Positions 1 through 12,063 are shown, counted from the stretch's first letter. The stretch is DNA of 64,000 nt from Helianthus annuus (GCF_002127325.2 NC_035446.2:161976099-162040098), one strand, 5' to 3'. Notes: generated by a model not told the origin, from the sequence alone. Program-made: numbers and translations.

Positions 1-1665
1 CTCATCAGATCTCGTTAAAGACCCTACATATCCTCTTTGATTCACTTTGAGTGTTTTTAGCATGGGGCAATAACAGCCAACAGTTTCAACCTCTTCTATT
101 GAGATTGTTATCTCGTAAAGGTTTAGTTCCTCCAACAACGGAAATTTCATCAAAGCAACTGTAGTCAACTTTCCAAAGAAAAATATATGTGCCATTTCAA
201 GCCGTCTAAGCTCACTTGTTCTGTAAAATAAACGGAAACAATCATAAAGAAACATCGCTTTATGGTGCATATCTAAAAAAAGAATAGCACAAGAAAATAT
301 TATGGGTCAATCTGTTTGGACACCTTATCTGCCTATTTAGACACCCTTTGCCTCGTATAGGCCTCGTATAGGCCTATACGAGGCGTATAGGGTTACATCA
401 AAATCAGTGCCTGACTCATGTCACTTCTGGTTTGACCCCTTCAAGACGCCTCGTATAGGTCTATACTGGGCGTATGGCCTCATATGTGACCCTTTGCCCC
501 TTATATGCCTCGTATAGGCCTATACTGGGCGTCTTGAAGGGTTTTTTTTTTTAACAAACATTTTATACAATATTAATCGTTTTAGCAAACTTTTATACAA
601 AAACAATAAAACTTTTTTTAAAAAAACAACTCAAATTACCCCACCAAAACACCCATTTTTTTACTCAAAAAACATCACCCCCCAAAAACAATCAAATTAT
701 CCTACCAAAACATCCATTTTTCAACTCAAAAAAAAACCAACGAGGGGTCCTAATATTAATTATTTAAAATAAAAAAACTTGTTTTTGTATAAAAGTTTTG
801 CTAAAACGATTAATATTGTTAAAATGTTTGTTAAAAAAAAAAAACCCTTATATACGCCTAGTATAGGCCTATACTAGGCATATAAGAGAGGCAAAAAAGA
901 CCAATTTACCCCAGTATAGGCCTAAATCAGGGGCTAAATGGTCTTTTTTCCCCTAGACGCCCAGTATAGGCCTATACGAGGCGTATACGAGGCAAACAAG
1001 ACAAAATATGACATAATCAGAGATTCTCTTGGAAATTGAAAAAGGCTATACGCCTCGTATAGGTCTATACGAGGCGTCTTGGAAGAGTGTTCAAATAGGC
1101 AATAAGGTGTGTAAATATGTAGACCCAATATTATTTTCAGCTTGGTCCTCTATTAATCACTAAAAATGTCTTGTTAAAGCACGACTTACATTTATAAGCT
1201 AAAAATCCATATAGATGATAAAACATAGATACAAGAAAACTTAAAATGTGTTGGAAAAAACCAGAAGTGAATTCAAAACAATTTTGTTTGTCAAGTAAGA
1301 TAGGAACATACACATAAATTCAGTCACAGTTAGCTCACATACCTATCAGCAACATATAGATGAAGATTAGCATCAGAGGCAGAAACAATAGTAATATCAA
1401 CCAGCTGGCCTTGGCTTCTATCCACAGCATGCTTACACATTTCAAAACATGAAAGTTTTGCACCAAGTACTGGTATGTCATTCATATCGATAACCCTCCA
1501 CATAGCAGGGTCCTTGCAAATCTTACGCCAAGCAGTGCACACTTTCTGCGCGTTCTCAAGTATGTCAACCATACCAATCCTTTTAAGTATATCGGCTGTT
1601 ACATCGGATGGGAGATCCAACCAATTCCTTTCTTCTTGCTTCAGAATCGATGTCGAGGGCATCAT
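1..1665 (-). CDS. F-box/LRR protein (SKIP19/FBL23-like), copy 1, 3' part cut off by the window edge
   Basis: Likely substrate adaptor of an SCF ubiquitin ligase. Coding parts are complement(join(<1..220, 1343..1665)). Exon 1 gives an N-terminal F-box (LDLPSDVTADILKRIG, then VCTAWRKICKDPAMWRVID) in about the first 60 residues. It ends in AG before a GTATGT donor at 1342. Exon 2 starts after an ACAG acceptor at 223-220 and reads into leucine-rich repeats (RRLEMAHIFF, MKFPLLEELNLYE, CPMLKTLKVN). The exon 1 frame (323 bp, phase 2) fits exon 2. The rest of the gene lies left of base 1. The protein aligns closely with the complete paralogue at 25794-27404 and has the same splice site. A 5' non-coding exon probably ends near 2112, where the minus strand reads AAAG followed by a GTACGT donor. 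The 1.1-kb intron contains a fold-back repeat. Substrate unknown; the family call is firm. Confidence 0.85.
296..1133. repeat. Fold-back/MITE-like repeat in the F-box copy 1 intron with palindrome GTATAGGCCTATAC
   Basis: The ends are imperfect inverted repeats: ATTATGGGTC...CTGCCTATTTAGACACCC at the left and GGGTGTTCAAATAGGCAATAAGG...GACCCAATATT-type sequence at the right. Near both ends the 14-bp palindrome GTATAGGCCTATAC, or one-base variants of it, recurs many times, flanked by CGCCTC or GAGGCG. A second inverted repeat lies inside: about 55 bp at 553-606 (AACAAACATTTTATACAATA...) pairs with 780-835. No coding capacity seen. The superfamily is not assigned because no clean target-site duplication was found. 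Confidence 0.6.
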
Positions 1666-2603
1666 GACTTTGGCATGTACAAAGCAAATGAAAATTATTA
1701 CATGTTACTCACCTACTTAACATATATAAAAATAAAAAAAGAACACTATGTCAAGGTGTAAGAAAGAAGCCTACTAAACAAAACGAAACTAAATGTTAAG
1801 ATTAAAAAACCCTAACAATTTACATGTAAACTAACATGAACAGAAGAGAAACATGCAACTAAAATATTTCTTCACTAGCAAAGGACAAGCACTGTGCACA
1901 CTGGGGTAACTAAAACGATTGAAAACAGAACAAATACACTAATTATGGCCCTTTCGGCTTTTAAGACATACATTCGAAGCAGAGTGAAAAATACAAAAAA
2001 ATAGCGTTTTCTACAATCATATTAGAAGGGACAATAAACTACAAATAATCGATGAAAATTTTTAATAATAATATAAGCAAATGATAAACCGTGAAAGAGA
2101 GAAACAACGTACCTTTGTTTGGTTTTTGTTAACCGTTGCGGCTTTAGTGGACTTATATAGCAGTAGGAAATGGAATTTCAAACGGTTGAGCTACTCATAA
2201 TGCCACCGCCAATCCCACCATTGATGGCCAATGGTTTATTTGATGTTCAAATTAATTCAAAATAATATTCTCAAATTACTTTTCCGGCTCTTTCTCACTT
2301 TAATTATTATAACATGTGTAGTAGTAACAATTTATAATGCCCCATTATAGGGCATTATCCGACACGTGGCATTCTATTCACATTTGGGCATTATAGCAAA
2401 AGTGTTGTAGTGGAACATTATGTCAATAACCCTCATTCAATCATTTCACAATTATTTTTTTTTAATTTAAAAGATAAAAAACTTTATTAATTTTAAAAAA
2501 ACAAATTACACTACTTGAAATTAAAAAAAAAAATAACTGGAAAAAAAACCGAAAATAAAAAAAAACCGAAAAAATAAAAGAAAGTTAAAAAAAAGAACAT
2601 CAT

Positions 2604-3358
2604 CTAGAGTCCATATTTTTCTCTAATTTTTTGGCGATGCATTTGCGCAAGGATCAACGCATCGCCTTGTAGGTGGTCGATAGGTTTGGACAAAAACTCA
2701 ATGTCCTTTTCCATTTGCCTCGCCTCTTCAATCTCGTTAAACTTTTTGGTTTCGGCCACTCGTTCTTTCATAATCTCATAACGTTGGTGGCCGAGGTCGC
2801 GAATGTCTTGGAGACGACGGTTCATCTCCTCGAAATCTTCCTTTAACGCGAGATCGGAAGACGACTCGACCGTTTTTTTCCTGGTTCCCTTTCTTCTACC
2901 GGTGGGTCGGACCAACTCTTCTTGAATTCCCTCGTCAACGTCCACCGCCTCATTTAAATCAACATTGCGGGCATCCGATGTCGGAGTTGACGGGTCAACG
3001 GAGGATGATGTTTTTGACCTTTTAGCTCGACGTCTACTACTAGACGTCATTGGATTAACTAGCGCCCACTTTGGACTTTTTCGTAGTAGCTCCCAACACT
3101 TATAGTACGTGAAAGGGCATTTCGTCCGCTCGAACTCCTCCAAAGTCCTCGTTAAAACCCCGACGTCACTTTCACCGCTCGGACGAGTATCGTAGTTACG
3201 TTGGTAAACTTCTTGGAACGCGTGAGACTTGTTGTTGATGTCGGTCCATTTGCTAGAAATGGAATCTTTGTCCCGATGTTCGCCTTGACCCCACGTGCTA
3301 AAAAAGAGTGCACGAACTCTATCCAAAAAAACGGAGCCCGTTTGAAAGTTTGCTACAA

Positions 3359-3403
<45 letters not shown>

Positions 3404-5432
3404 GTTCCAGCGTGAACCTAATCCCATGCGTGAACTGCGTGAACTAATCTGGACCATTGATTTCCTTTTTAGTTGTTAAGGGCATGATTGTAATTATATA
3501 AAAATTAGATTTAAATCATTATTTTAATAATTGAATTAAGTTACATCTTTCCTATTTTAAATTCATTATCCACATTATCTTTTATTTCATTTTTATTTTT
3601 AGATTTCACCACCAGAATTCGGATTATGATTTTTAAGATTCACGTAACCTTCATATTTCAACGGTATACACATGTGTACTTGGATATGAATTGAACAGTA
3701 CACATGTGTACTCAGCATGGTAAATATGTGTAATTAGCTACATAATACATACATATAAACAAACAAAAACCTGTAAAACTATTTTATATTAAGCAAATAA
3801 CAAGTTACATAATGTTTGCCAAACAAAAAAAAACATACAATTACAAGTTCCAGATTCGTGAAAACAATAAACGCAACATAATCGGAAAAATAAAAAAGAC
3901 ATAGTCTTTTACAACTATTCGCCACGTTGTATGCTGAATCATCCTTATCGACCAAGCAAACAAACATACGTGAATCATCCTTATCGACCTCATACGTGAA
4001 TCATCCTTATCGACCTTCCATCTCCACTTTTCTCGTTTACGACATCTCCTATAATAACACAAAAAACTCAACAATTAGTGCTTTGCATAATTCACAAGTG
4101 TACATCAACTACTTTACATATTCAATACACAAAAAAATATGAGATATCACAAAAACATACGCTATACACATGTGTACATCGCATTAAAATCAGAGCAAAA
4201 ATCAGAATACACATGTGTACATCGCATTAAAACAGAGAAAAATCGGAATACACATGTGTACAGCGCGTTAAAACAGAGCAAAATAAAAAAAATTGAACAA
4301 AAAAACTGGGACATCACAAAAACAGACGCTATACACATGTGTACATTGCATAAAAAACATAACAAATCAGAATACACAAGTGTACATCGCATTACAAACA
4401 GAGCAAAAACAAACAAAAAAAAAGAACTCCAAAAAAAGCTAAATAACTTTCTGATATCATTTTCAAACTAATACAAATTAAACACATTCCTATCGATTCG
4501 AATGTCAACAAAACCCTAATTCCGTAAAACAAACTGAATCTAAAAGAAAAAAAAGCAACGTATTACGCATCAGTTCAATAAACAAAACCTCATCACTAAC
4601 GCACGATACAGGAATCAAAGAGATACGAACCAGCAGAACTAAAGCAGGAACTAAAGCAAATTAGGGAACTGATAACAAATGAACTGAATCTAACCTTGCC
4701 ACATACATGTTCCCTACAACTCCTACACACACCAACATCAATACCTAAATAAGTAATCACTCAAATTGCCGCAAAAAAAAAAAAAACAATCAAATCAGAT
4801 CCACAAAACCCTAGCACAACCAAAAACTCGTATACGATGCAGGGATCAAAGAAATGGAGACCAGCAGAATGAAAGAATTAGAAAAACTGAATACAAATAA
4901 CTAAATCTAACCAGGCTGTACCTACTGCTGTTCGTGATCGGAGCCGGCGTCGGAGTGCGAAACCAGCGACGGTGGTCAAAGGCGGACCGGAAGTGTACGA
5001 TGCAGAGGGTGGTCAAAGGCTGGAGTGTACGAAACCAGCGACGGTGGTCGGACCGGGTATGCAGATCGCTGATGTCGGCGGACCGGAGGTTCTCCTCTGC
5101 TTGTCGGCGATTTTGATCTTGATTTGTGAGAGAGAAAGATATGTGTGGGATTTGAAACCTAAATGTAAATTACACATTTGTGAGAGAGAAAGATATGTGT
5201 GGGATTTGAAAGATATGTGTGGGATTTGTGAGAGAGAAAGATAAACGTGATTTATGCTATCAAATTAATATGGAAATTACACAAATACCCTTGTTCCCTT
5301 AATTAATTAGTAACAAATAACCAAATAATTACCATCATGCCATTAACTTAAAATCTCAAGATCAAAAAAATCAAGGGCCAAGATCAGTTCACGCAGTTCA
5401 CGCTGGAGAAATTGTTCACGTTTGAACCTAAT

Positions 5433-5490
<58 letters not shown>

Positions 5491-5946
5491 TTGTATGTTA
5501 AAAATAAAGTAACAAAATAAGTAAAATAATATATATATAAAATAGTTACCGGTTTCTTCGTCCTCCGAAATGTCGAGCCACGCCCGAGTCAACGTGAATT
5601 CCTCTTCCTTCGTCCATTTAATGATATTTTTTGTACGCCGAGGTTCGTCTTTTTCCTTCTTCTTATGCGACCTTTTTCCGCGTTTCGATTTATCTTGCAC
5701 CGGTTCGGGTTGCGTCTCCGGCACGACATCGACATCGGGTTTGGATTCGGGTTGTGACGGTTGACACCCGCCGGCTTGACCATAGCCGAAAGTGGGAGGC
5801 ACAAACGGAGGGGCGCCACTCAAGTAAGCCGCGTACGTTAAAAAGCTCGGGTCCATGTCTTGAAGGTTATACTGGTTTTGCGGTTGGGTTGTGTTCGGGT
5901 TCGTGGGTCTTGCGGGGACACCAAAAGGGGGTCGGTATGGATGCAT
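2604..5946 (-). CDS. PIF/Harbinger ORF1-type Myb/SANT-like protein with NAM-associated C-terminal domain
   Basis: complement(join(2604..3352, 5550..5946)); the join gives 381 residues without a stop. Residues 1-75 are Pro/Gln-rich. A basic stretch (KSKRGKRSHKKKEKDEPRR) precedes a trihelix/SANT-like segment (IIKWTKEEEFTLTRAWLDIS) at about 110-130. It continues across the splice (RVRALFFSTW, SISSKWTDINNKSHAFQEVY, ...CPFTYYKCWELLRKSPKW). The last 90 residues are a charged coiled coil (LKEDFEEMNRRLQDIRDLG... MEKDIEFLS) typical of NAM-associated domains. Plant databases often mislabel such proteins glutathione S-transferase T3-like. In Harbinger systems the ORF1 protein helps bind DNA and carry the transposase to the nucleus. 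The coding sequence looks intact although its intron (3353-5549) holds a 2-kb transposon. Start chosen at the ATG at 5946, near the element's 5' end. Confidence 0.75.
3397..5434. mobile_element. Element A: non-autonomous element with GTGAAC-repeat termini, inserted in (TA)n
   Basis: Bounded by TA microsatellites on both sides (about 3371-3396 and 5435-5487). The left end reads GGGTAGGGTTCCAGCGTGAA, then two more GTGAAC-type repeats and a GGACCATTGAT block. The right end on the minus strand reads GGATTAGGTTCAAACGTGAA, then GTGAACTGCGTGAAC and a GCCCTTGAT block, giving imperfect inverted repeats of about 75 bp. Inside, the motif ACACATGTGTACA occurs near 3670 and 3699 and then in five near-copies at 4164-4390. 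A GC-rich tandem stretch (ACCAGCGACGGTGGTC twice) lies at 4966-5050. No transposase remains. Its ends match elements B and D. Confidence 0.7.
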
Positions 5947-6287
5947 GAGTGTATAAATAATAGGATGAAGTGGGTTTTTTTTTAAATTAGAAGAAAGTGG
6001 GAGAGAAAGTAGGAGAGAAAGTGGGTTTTTTATAAAAAAAATGTGAGAATGTGGGTTGATATATATATAGTGGGTAATATTTTAAATTAAAAAATAAATA
6101 AATATGACCGTTTGTCAACGGTACAAATCTCGCCCCCCATAAATTTTAAGCGTTTTAATTAAAACGCCAAGGTGATTTTTTTTCGAAAATAACGCCCGGT
6201 AACGCCAGGTGTAACGGCTACCGGGGCGTTTTCGAGCGTTATATTTGAAAAATTTTTAAAAATAACGCCTCACTACGGGCGTTCTTA

Positions 6288-6627
6288 GGGTGAGAGGGGC
6301 ACTCTCTTACACACACCCAATTAGGTTATGTCACGTCAACTCCTCTCTTAAACTCACCTCACACCCTCAATTTGATGGCGGCACTCCATTCACACAATTA
6401 TTTTTTTATAAAAAAAGAAGGAAAAAAATATGATTGGTGGAAAAAGAGTGGACCCACATTAACAACCAATCACCCCCCCCCTCTCTCCTCTCCCTCTCCT
6501 CTCTCTCTCATGCGGTAACTACACCCCGAGACAACTCGCCGAATTCACTCACCACGGGGATGGCGGCGGTGTTCCCGCTCGAGGAATGGGGTCACCGCTT
6601 GCCTCCCGCATGGTGCCCCGTACCCCC
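6288..6627. mobile_element. Tourist-like MITE with TTA duplication
   Basis: Inverted ends GGGTGAGAGGGGCAC and, on the minus strand, GGGGGTACGGGGCAC. TTA lies directly on both sides (6285-6287 and 6628-6630). The left TTA is the same one that ends the Harbinger element at 6284, so the two elements abut. Length 340 bp; a CT-rich run at 6475-6510; no coding capacity. Confidence 0.6.
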
Positions 6628-6869
6628 TTATGGTTTTTTTTTTGTTTTAAATAATATATTAAAAAAACTAGGGTTAATTAATAATTGAAACTAGTGAAAT
6701 ATCCCTGAGTGTTGCGGTGGATTTTTTTCTCCATAAATTATATGTCGCGATTAGTTGGTTTTGTATAAATTTTAAAGCACGAATAATAGGATTTCACCTA
6801 GGCTACGAAGAAATGAATCAACGAATAAGTTCGGATTTGATAAATTTCAAAACCACCAAGCTATACTAA

Positions 6870-7122
6870 GGCTACAGGATACGGAATGAGCCCCTAGGAG
6901 CTCCATTGTTCCACCTCAGCTCCAACTCGTCAATAGAGGGTATGGGATAAAGTCTCGTCTCCTTTAATGGCTCCCCACACACATCTCGCTGTTGTCCCCC
7001 ATTACAATAACATCTACTCCATAGCACCCGCTAATGGTGCTCGTGGTATGGTTTGGCGGGGAGGAGTGCTATTGATTTTTTTGGCTGAGGTGTCACGAGG
7101 ACGACGCCCCATATGCGTAGCC
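6870..7122. mobile_element. Possible Tourist-like MITE
   Basis: Ends GGCTACAGGATACGG and, on the minus strand, GGCTACGCATATGGGG. Flanking triplets are TAA at the left and TAG at the right, so the duplication is imperfect. 253 bp, GC-richer than its surroundings. Upstream, 6631-6869 holds no gene. Confidence 0.4.
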
Positions 7123-7280
7123 TAGTATACTCTTATAGTTATTCACTCTTAAGATTTTGGAAAAAAATTCTCATTTAACTCACAATTAAAGATCTCATTA
7201 ATAATTAGAAAATAAGCACCCTATATTGTGTATTTTATGACGAACTTATATATTAATATATAAATATATATATATATATA

Positions 7281-7422
7281 GGGTGCTACTTTCTACACCC
7301 CTAATTACTTTTTTCACCCCCCTCCTCTCACATACTTATAGGTGGAGCCCGCGTGGGATCGACAGTTTTCCTCTCACAAGGGAGTATAATCAGGAGGGAG
7401 GGAAGTGTGTTTAGAATCAGCC
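7281..7422. mobile_element. Short MITE flanked by TA-rich sequence
   Basis: Left end GGGTGCTACTTTCTACACCC follows a TA run. The right end on the minus strand, GGCTGATTCTAAACACACTT, is followed by TATTATATAA. The ends are imperfectly inverted. 142 bp without coding capacity. It shares the TA-repeat setting of elements A-D but has its own end sequence. Confidence 0.45.
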
Positions 7423-7514
7423 TATATTATATAATGACCGTTAATTTCTTTTGAGATTACTTAGTTAAAGGATATGATAGAGTTATAGTTTACTTTTTCT
7501 TAACATATATATAG

Positions 7515-7553
<39 letters not shown>

Positions 7554-8781
7554 GGGTGGGGTTCAAGAGTGAACAATAGTCTTTGTGTGAACTAAGTGAA
7601 CAGATCCTGACCATTGATTTAGTTGATCTATAGTTTTATACCAATGGCATGATTGTAATTTTATTGTTAGTAACTTCCTTTTAATTAAAAGCTAAAAGGG
7701 TATATTAGTCATTCGATATTTTCTATTTCCCCCTAATTTTGAGAATTCTAATCATTTCATAGATTGGGAAAAAAACTGATTCCCCAAAATACTCGCACAT
7801 ATCTGTAGAGAGGATCAATCTTCATTATTATAAAAATTTCCTTTATCTCTCTCTAAGAAGAGACAGACGGCGATACAAAGATTCCGACGAAAGAAGACGT
7901 CAAACGTGAGTTTCTCCTTTCAGTTTACTAATCAAGGTACATTATAATCCACAAATCTATTTCTTCTTCTTATGTAGTCTTCGTCGATTGTGTATAGGGT
8001 CTGAAGTTTTCTCCCTGTTTTCTAGTTTTCGGTTAAGTGAAATCTTGGGTTTGAAAATTTTAGTATTTTTTACGAAAGCTTCAATTATTTAGTGTACTGT
8101 TTGAAAAAAAGTTGGATTTTAACTTTGATGTGGTTTTCTGTTGTATACATATGGGTATATGATGTGTATTTCAGATGTGGTGTATGTAATAGACGTATGA
8201 TTTGGAAAAAAAAAACCTTAATATGATTGGTTTGTCAATGGTTGATGTGGGTTTTTTTGTGTAAAATCGTTAATAGGTAAGTGTTAAAGCTATTCCCCTG
8301 TTTTTTGTCTACTGAAATCTAGGGTTTCAAGTTATTAGTATCTGCAAAAAAAGGATTAATTTGTTGTATATGGTGTTTATAAGTTACTGGATTTAAGTTC
8401 GATGTACATCTGTGTATAAGCAATTTTCAATATGATGTACATTTGTGTATAAGTAGTGTTTTGAGTAAGTGTTAATTGTATTCCCTTTTTTGTCTACTAA
8501 AATCTGGGGTTTCAAGTGAGTAGTATCTTTAAGAAAAGATTCTTTGGTTGAATATCGTGTTTATAAGTTACCGGATTTAAGTTCGGTGTACATCTGTGTA
8601 TAAGCACTGTTCAGTATGATATACATTTGTGTCTAAGCAATGTTCTGAAAGATGTATTGGATGTACACATTTGTATAAGGTTTTGTACTTGATGGTCTGT
8701 ACATATATGTAAAATTGTTTGCTTAAACAACATATGACTTTTGTCCCATTGAGCTAGTGAATGACGTAGATTTCTTCAAAA

Positions 8782-9213
8782 AGATGACACCATACAAAGT
8801 GGTACGTATTCATGATTGTATATAAATATGTTTGTTGTAAGTTTTATAACGTAAGTCAAATTGATTTTATTCACAGAGAGACAGTTTTACAAAGTACCTG
8901 AAGGCAGTTAATCATCTGAAAGGTAGGGATTCTGAAGGAACAATGTTGTATATGTTGGCGATTGAATTGGCGACGATAGGCAATTCAGTTGATTGTGGAG
9001 TGTTTGCAATGTGACACATGGAAACTTGGTTTGGAGATTCTGATGAAAAATGGGATAGTGGGGTTCTGCTTACACACAAGGAAAAAAGGCGTGTTTGACA
9101 CGTCTAAGGAAAAGCATGCTGTGAAGTTAGTGTACGCCTATGCTAACAAGCTTTGTGATCGAGTAATGGGTGAAGCGGTTGCATACAACTTGGCTAAAAG
9201 GCTTAATGTTTAG
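8782..9213 (+). pseudogene. ULP1-type (C48) cysteine protease remnant in element B
   Basis: A short exon beginning ATGACACCATACAAAG is followed, after a TTCACAG acceptor near 8877, by an exon reading RDSFTKYLKAVNHLKGRDSE and then GNSVDCGVFAM. That is the catalytic-cysteine block of ULP1/SENP-like proteases. The next codon is TGA where the family has an arginine (DCGVFAMRHME), then HMETWFGDSDEKWDSG follows in frame. A second frame change near 9060 is needed to enter the tail VYAYANKLCDRVMGEAVAYN, which ends at 9213. The upstream catalytic His and Asp blocks are missing. The piece therefore cannot make an active protease. Element C carries a much more complete homologue. Confidence 0.65.
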
Positions 9214-10008
9214 TACATTCGATGGAAGACAATAATAAATTTATGATGTTAGTTATTGATGGTACTGTGTTTTTGAGTTGTTTTTTTTTTTTTTTTTTTG
9301 ATGAAGTAGACCCTTTTTTTGGTTTGTTCGATACTGTGTAGCCTATGTGTGATATTTTTATTGTGAAAAGGATACTGTTAGACATACTACACAGCACATG
9401 AGTATTTTTATTGATAGTTATACACTGATGTATTCATAAAATATACGCTAGTGTTTAGATAAATATAAACTGTTGTATTTATAAAAAAACACTGGTGTAT
9501 TGATACATGTACACTTGTCTATATGTATGTAAAAATGTAAAATGTCTTTATGAGAACATAATCAATATGACTTACCTTACAGAAATTACAACAAGTGTAT
9601 TTCTCAACTGATAACGTATACGTACCACTTTGTACAGTGTCGTGTTCTTGATAAGGAGCATGTGGACAGACTACACAGCTCAAGTAATTGTATTGATAAT
9701 TATACACTGATGTATTAAAATATATACACTAGTGTTTTGATCAATATAAACTAATTTTTTTTATAAAACAAAACTGGTGTTTTGATACACATACACTTGT
9801 GTATATGTACTAATACAATGGTGTATAAAACTAATAAATTTGGAGTAAGTGTTCAAGATTCGTATACTAAAATATATTTAGAATATGCGTACACCTCCTC
9901 CGGTAGTCCTAGTATGTGCATTAATTATAGCAAATAACCAGCATGAAGGTAAGAGTTTTAAACACGATATGAATTTGATGTAAAACAATGTTTGTTTTTA
10001 CATATTTT

Positions 10009-10330
10009 CTAAATTTCAGTTCCATTGTCTTCACTTTCCGATTCTTCAGTGCCCAACAATGTTTCTTCCTCGTGTTCTTCTTCGCCATCCTCTTCCTTGG
10101 TAGACGAATCATCCTTAGTTGGCTCACCTTTTTTAATGGCCAATTGGTCTTTTGTGCTTGCCACATCATTTGCTACGTATTTTCTTTGGTGTCGTACATG
10201 AGACCTCATCAGGTTCGGTGTGTGTCGTACATGAGACCGGGAGGCACAATTGGAGTCCAATACCTACTCCCGTTGGGAGTTTCGTATACATTACTAGGAA
10301 CTGACTCTGCACGTTTAGATGAAACAAACA
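10009..10330 (-). pseudogene. Possible transposase C-terminal remnant in element B
   Basis: On the minus strand a run reads VYETPNGSRYWTPIVPPGLM and soon hits a stop. A second overlapping frame ends in a very acidic tail (GEEEHEEETLLGTEESESED). Element C's FAR1-type transposase also ends in an acidic tail and also lies on the minus strand, facing a plus-strand ULP1 gene. The match is by position and composition only. No catalytic or zinc-finger motif survives, so the call is weak. Confidence 0.25.
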
Positions 10331-11271
10331 ATTAAACAACATGATGTAATATACAAAGATGATTATAAATATAATAACACCTAATATACGCATTTACCTA
10401 TAATCTATGTACGCTTTTAAATCGATATTATGCACTTAAAACGGATAGGGGATAGACAAGCACAATAAGACGACAATACACCTGTGTATATACAATATAA
10501 AAATTCAAACTCCAATATTTATCCTGTAACATACCTGAGTTATACATATGTGTACAATCCGATCAAAACATAAAAAAAATAACTGGTTGAAGATGATTGT
10601 TATCAATATACATATGTGTATGTAAAAACAAAACTTACTGGTAAATCGACAGTTATTAGTCTATATATCACCGAGATCATTATAATGCTAGTTCTGAGAC
10701 AAAATTAAACTATACACGAATAACAGAATCATAGCAAAAAAAGAACCACATATTTAATCTTTAAAATCGACAACAATTTTATAATCTAAACAAAAAAAAA
10801 ACAATAGAAATAGACATTATACATGCACGCAACAGTTCAAACGGGTCATGTATTTATGTTTAATAAAAGAACAACAGAAGATCAACAGAGTAAAAAACCT
10901 GGACGATTCATTGTTATATAAAACACGTTATCGATTCCTGCAATACGTTGTTCTTGGGTATTTGAGTCATTCTTGTGTGAGTCTTCCATCAGGAACGTCG
11001 TTTTGTGGATGTGAAGATTTCAAAAAAAATGACTTACGAAATTATTGTTCTTGTAAGGTTGGATAGAATCATGGAATAAAATTAAAAGATAATTCAGATT
11101 TCCCTAAATATAGGAACATGTAACTGAAAATTGATTTGTAAAGAATAATAAATTAATAAAAAAAAATAAATGTTATATTACAATCCTATCCTTTTCATCT
11201 AAAAAAGAAATGGATGGTTAGGATTAGTTCACTAGGTTCACAAACAATGATGTTGTTCACTCATGATCCTA

Positions 11272-11307
<36 letters not shown>

Positions 11308-11310
<3 letters not shown>

Positions 11311-11548
11311 AAAAATGAAAATAAAAAAAAAACTTATAGAAATTTAATAAATCACAACCAAAATATTTTATGCTCATGCAGATATTACCGGTGACAGGCC
11401 CAAGAGCGGAAATTTGTAGGTGCCGTTTGTCTAGCGTTATGTAATACTATTTTCCGTTTTGGTTTGTGTCCGGTCGTGTCGTATAAAGTTTTAATGGGTA
11501 TTTCAGTGGATTTCAATAAATATTTTTTTATCAAAATGTATTTAGTGA

Positions 11549-11552
<4 letters not shown>
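11308..11552. other. Spacer between elements B and C, no gene seen
   Basis: About 245 bp between two TA runs. It holds GC-richer unique-looking sequence (GTGACAGGCCCAAGAGCGGA onward) without a convincing ORF. It may be original host or older repeat DNA into which B and C inserted. Confidence 0.4.
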
Positions 11553-11609
<57 letters not shown>

Positions 11610-12063
11610 GATATGGTAAAAAGTGTCTAAAGTGTAAGAAGTGTAAGAAGTGTTTTAAACCATTGGATTTTTGATCATCTAATGGTTGAGATCAATAGGG
11701 TATTAAAATGTAAATTGTTTTTTAATTAGAAGGGCCTGATGTAAAATTGAAGGGCAATAGTGTCTTTTCCATTCTTTCAAATATGGTAACCGTATCCTAC
11801 ACAACCAAAACCCCCTATCAATCTCCTAAAAACAAGCGACGTTCCCGTCAAAGCAATAGTTTTATACTTTCCGGATATTTTCCGTCTAACAAACTACATT
11901 GCAAGAAGCATAAAAGGGTTTTATAGGTAAACGGAGAAGGGCTCGTCGTCAAAATCCAGTTGAACGTAAAGTGTTTTATTTTTCACTAATTAGATGACAA
12001 TGGTGTTCTATTAACAGGAGAATCAAGGATCAACGAGTGTTCTATGGACCAAAAAAAGGAACT

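Larger units (their letters stand above)
2310..6284 (-). mobile_element. PIF/Harbinger-type element carrying only ORF1 (Myb/SANT-like), with element A nested in it
   Basis: A 3-bp TTA lies on both sides (2307-2309 and 6285-6287), the usual Harbinger target duplication. Termini are short imperfect inverted repeats (TAACATGTGTAGTAGT at the left; GAACGCCCGTAGTGAG on the minus strand at the right) that resemble the ends of the Harbinger element at 22918-24814. The subterminal DNA has GC-rich inverted copies (ATAATGCCCCATTATAGGGC at the left, AACGCC/GGCGTT at the right). It carries one two-exon gene for the ORF1 protein and no transposase, so it would need one in trans. Its intron is interrupted by a second transposon at 3397-5434. 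Excluding that insert it is about 1.9 kb. Confidence 0.7.
7554..11275. mobile_element. Element B: decayed Mutator-like element with ULP1 remnant, inserted in (TA)n
   Basis: Flanked by TA runs (about 7519-7550 and 11276-11307). Left end GGGTGGGGTTCAAGAGTGAA; right end on the minus strand GGGTTAGGATCATGAGTGAA. Each is followed by two further GTGAAC motifs and a GACCATTGATT or AACCATCCATT block, so inverted repeats extend about 75 bp. Inside are a broken ULP1-like exon (8782-9213, plus), a possible acidic-tail remnant on the minus strand near 10009-10330, and many copies of a TGTACATCTGTGTATAAG-like motif (8402, 8439, 8587, 8620) and TACACTTGTGTA-like variants. The ULP1-forward arrangement resembles element C. 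B is probably an old deletion derivative of a related autonomous element. Confidence 0.7.

Noticed and set aside
4139..4471. 110-residue open frame with repeated HVYIAL-like units
   Set aside because: It is a translation of the ACACATGTGTACA repeats of element A, not a protein family.
6691..6730. Helitron-like 3' end CCACCGCAACACTCAGGGAT...CACTAG on the minus strand
   Set aside because: The hairpin is weak and no matching 5' end was found; only the CTAG before T fits.
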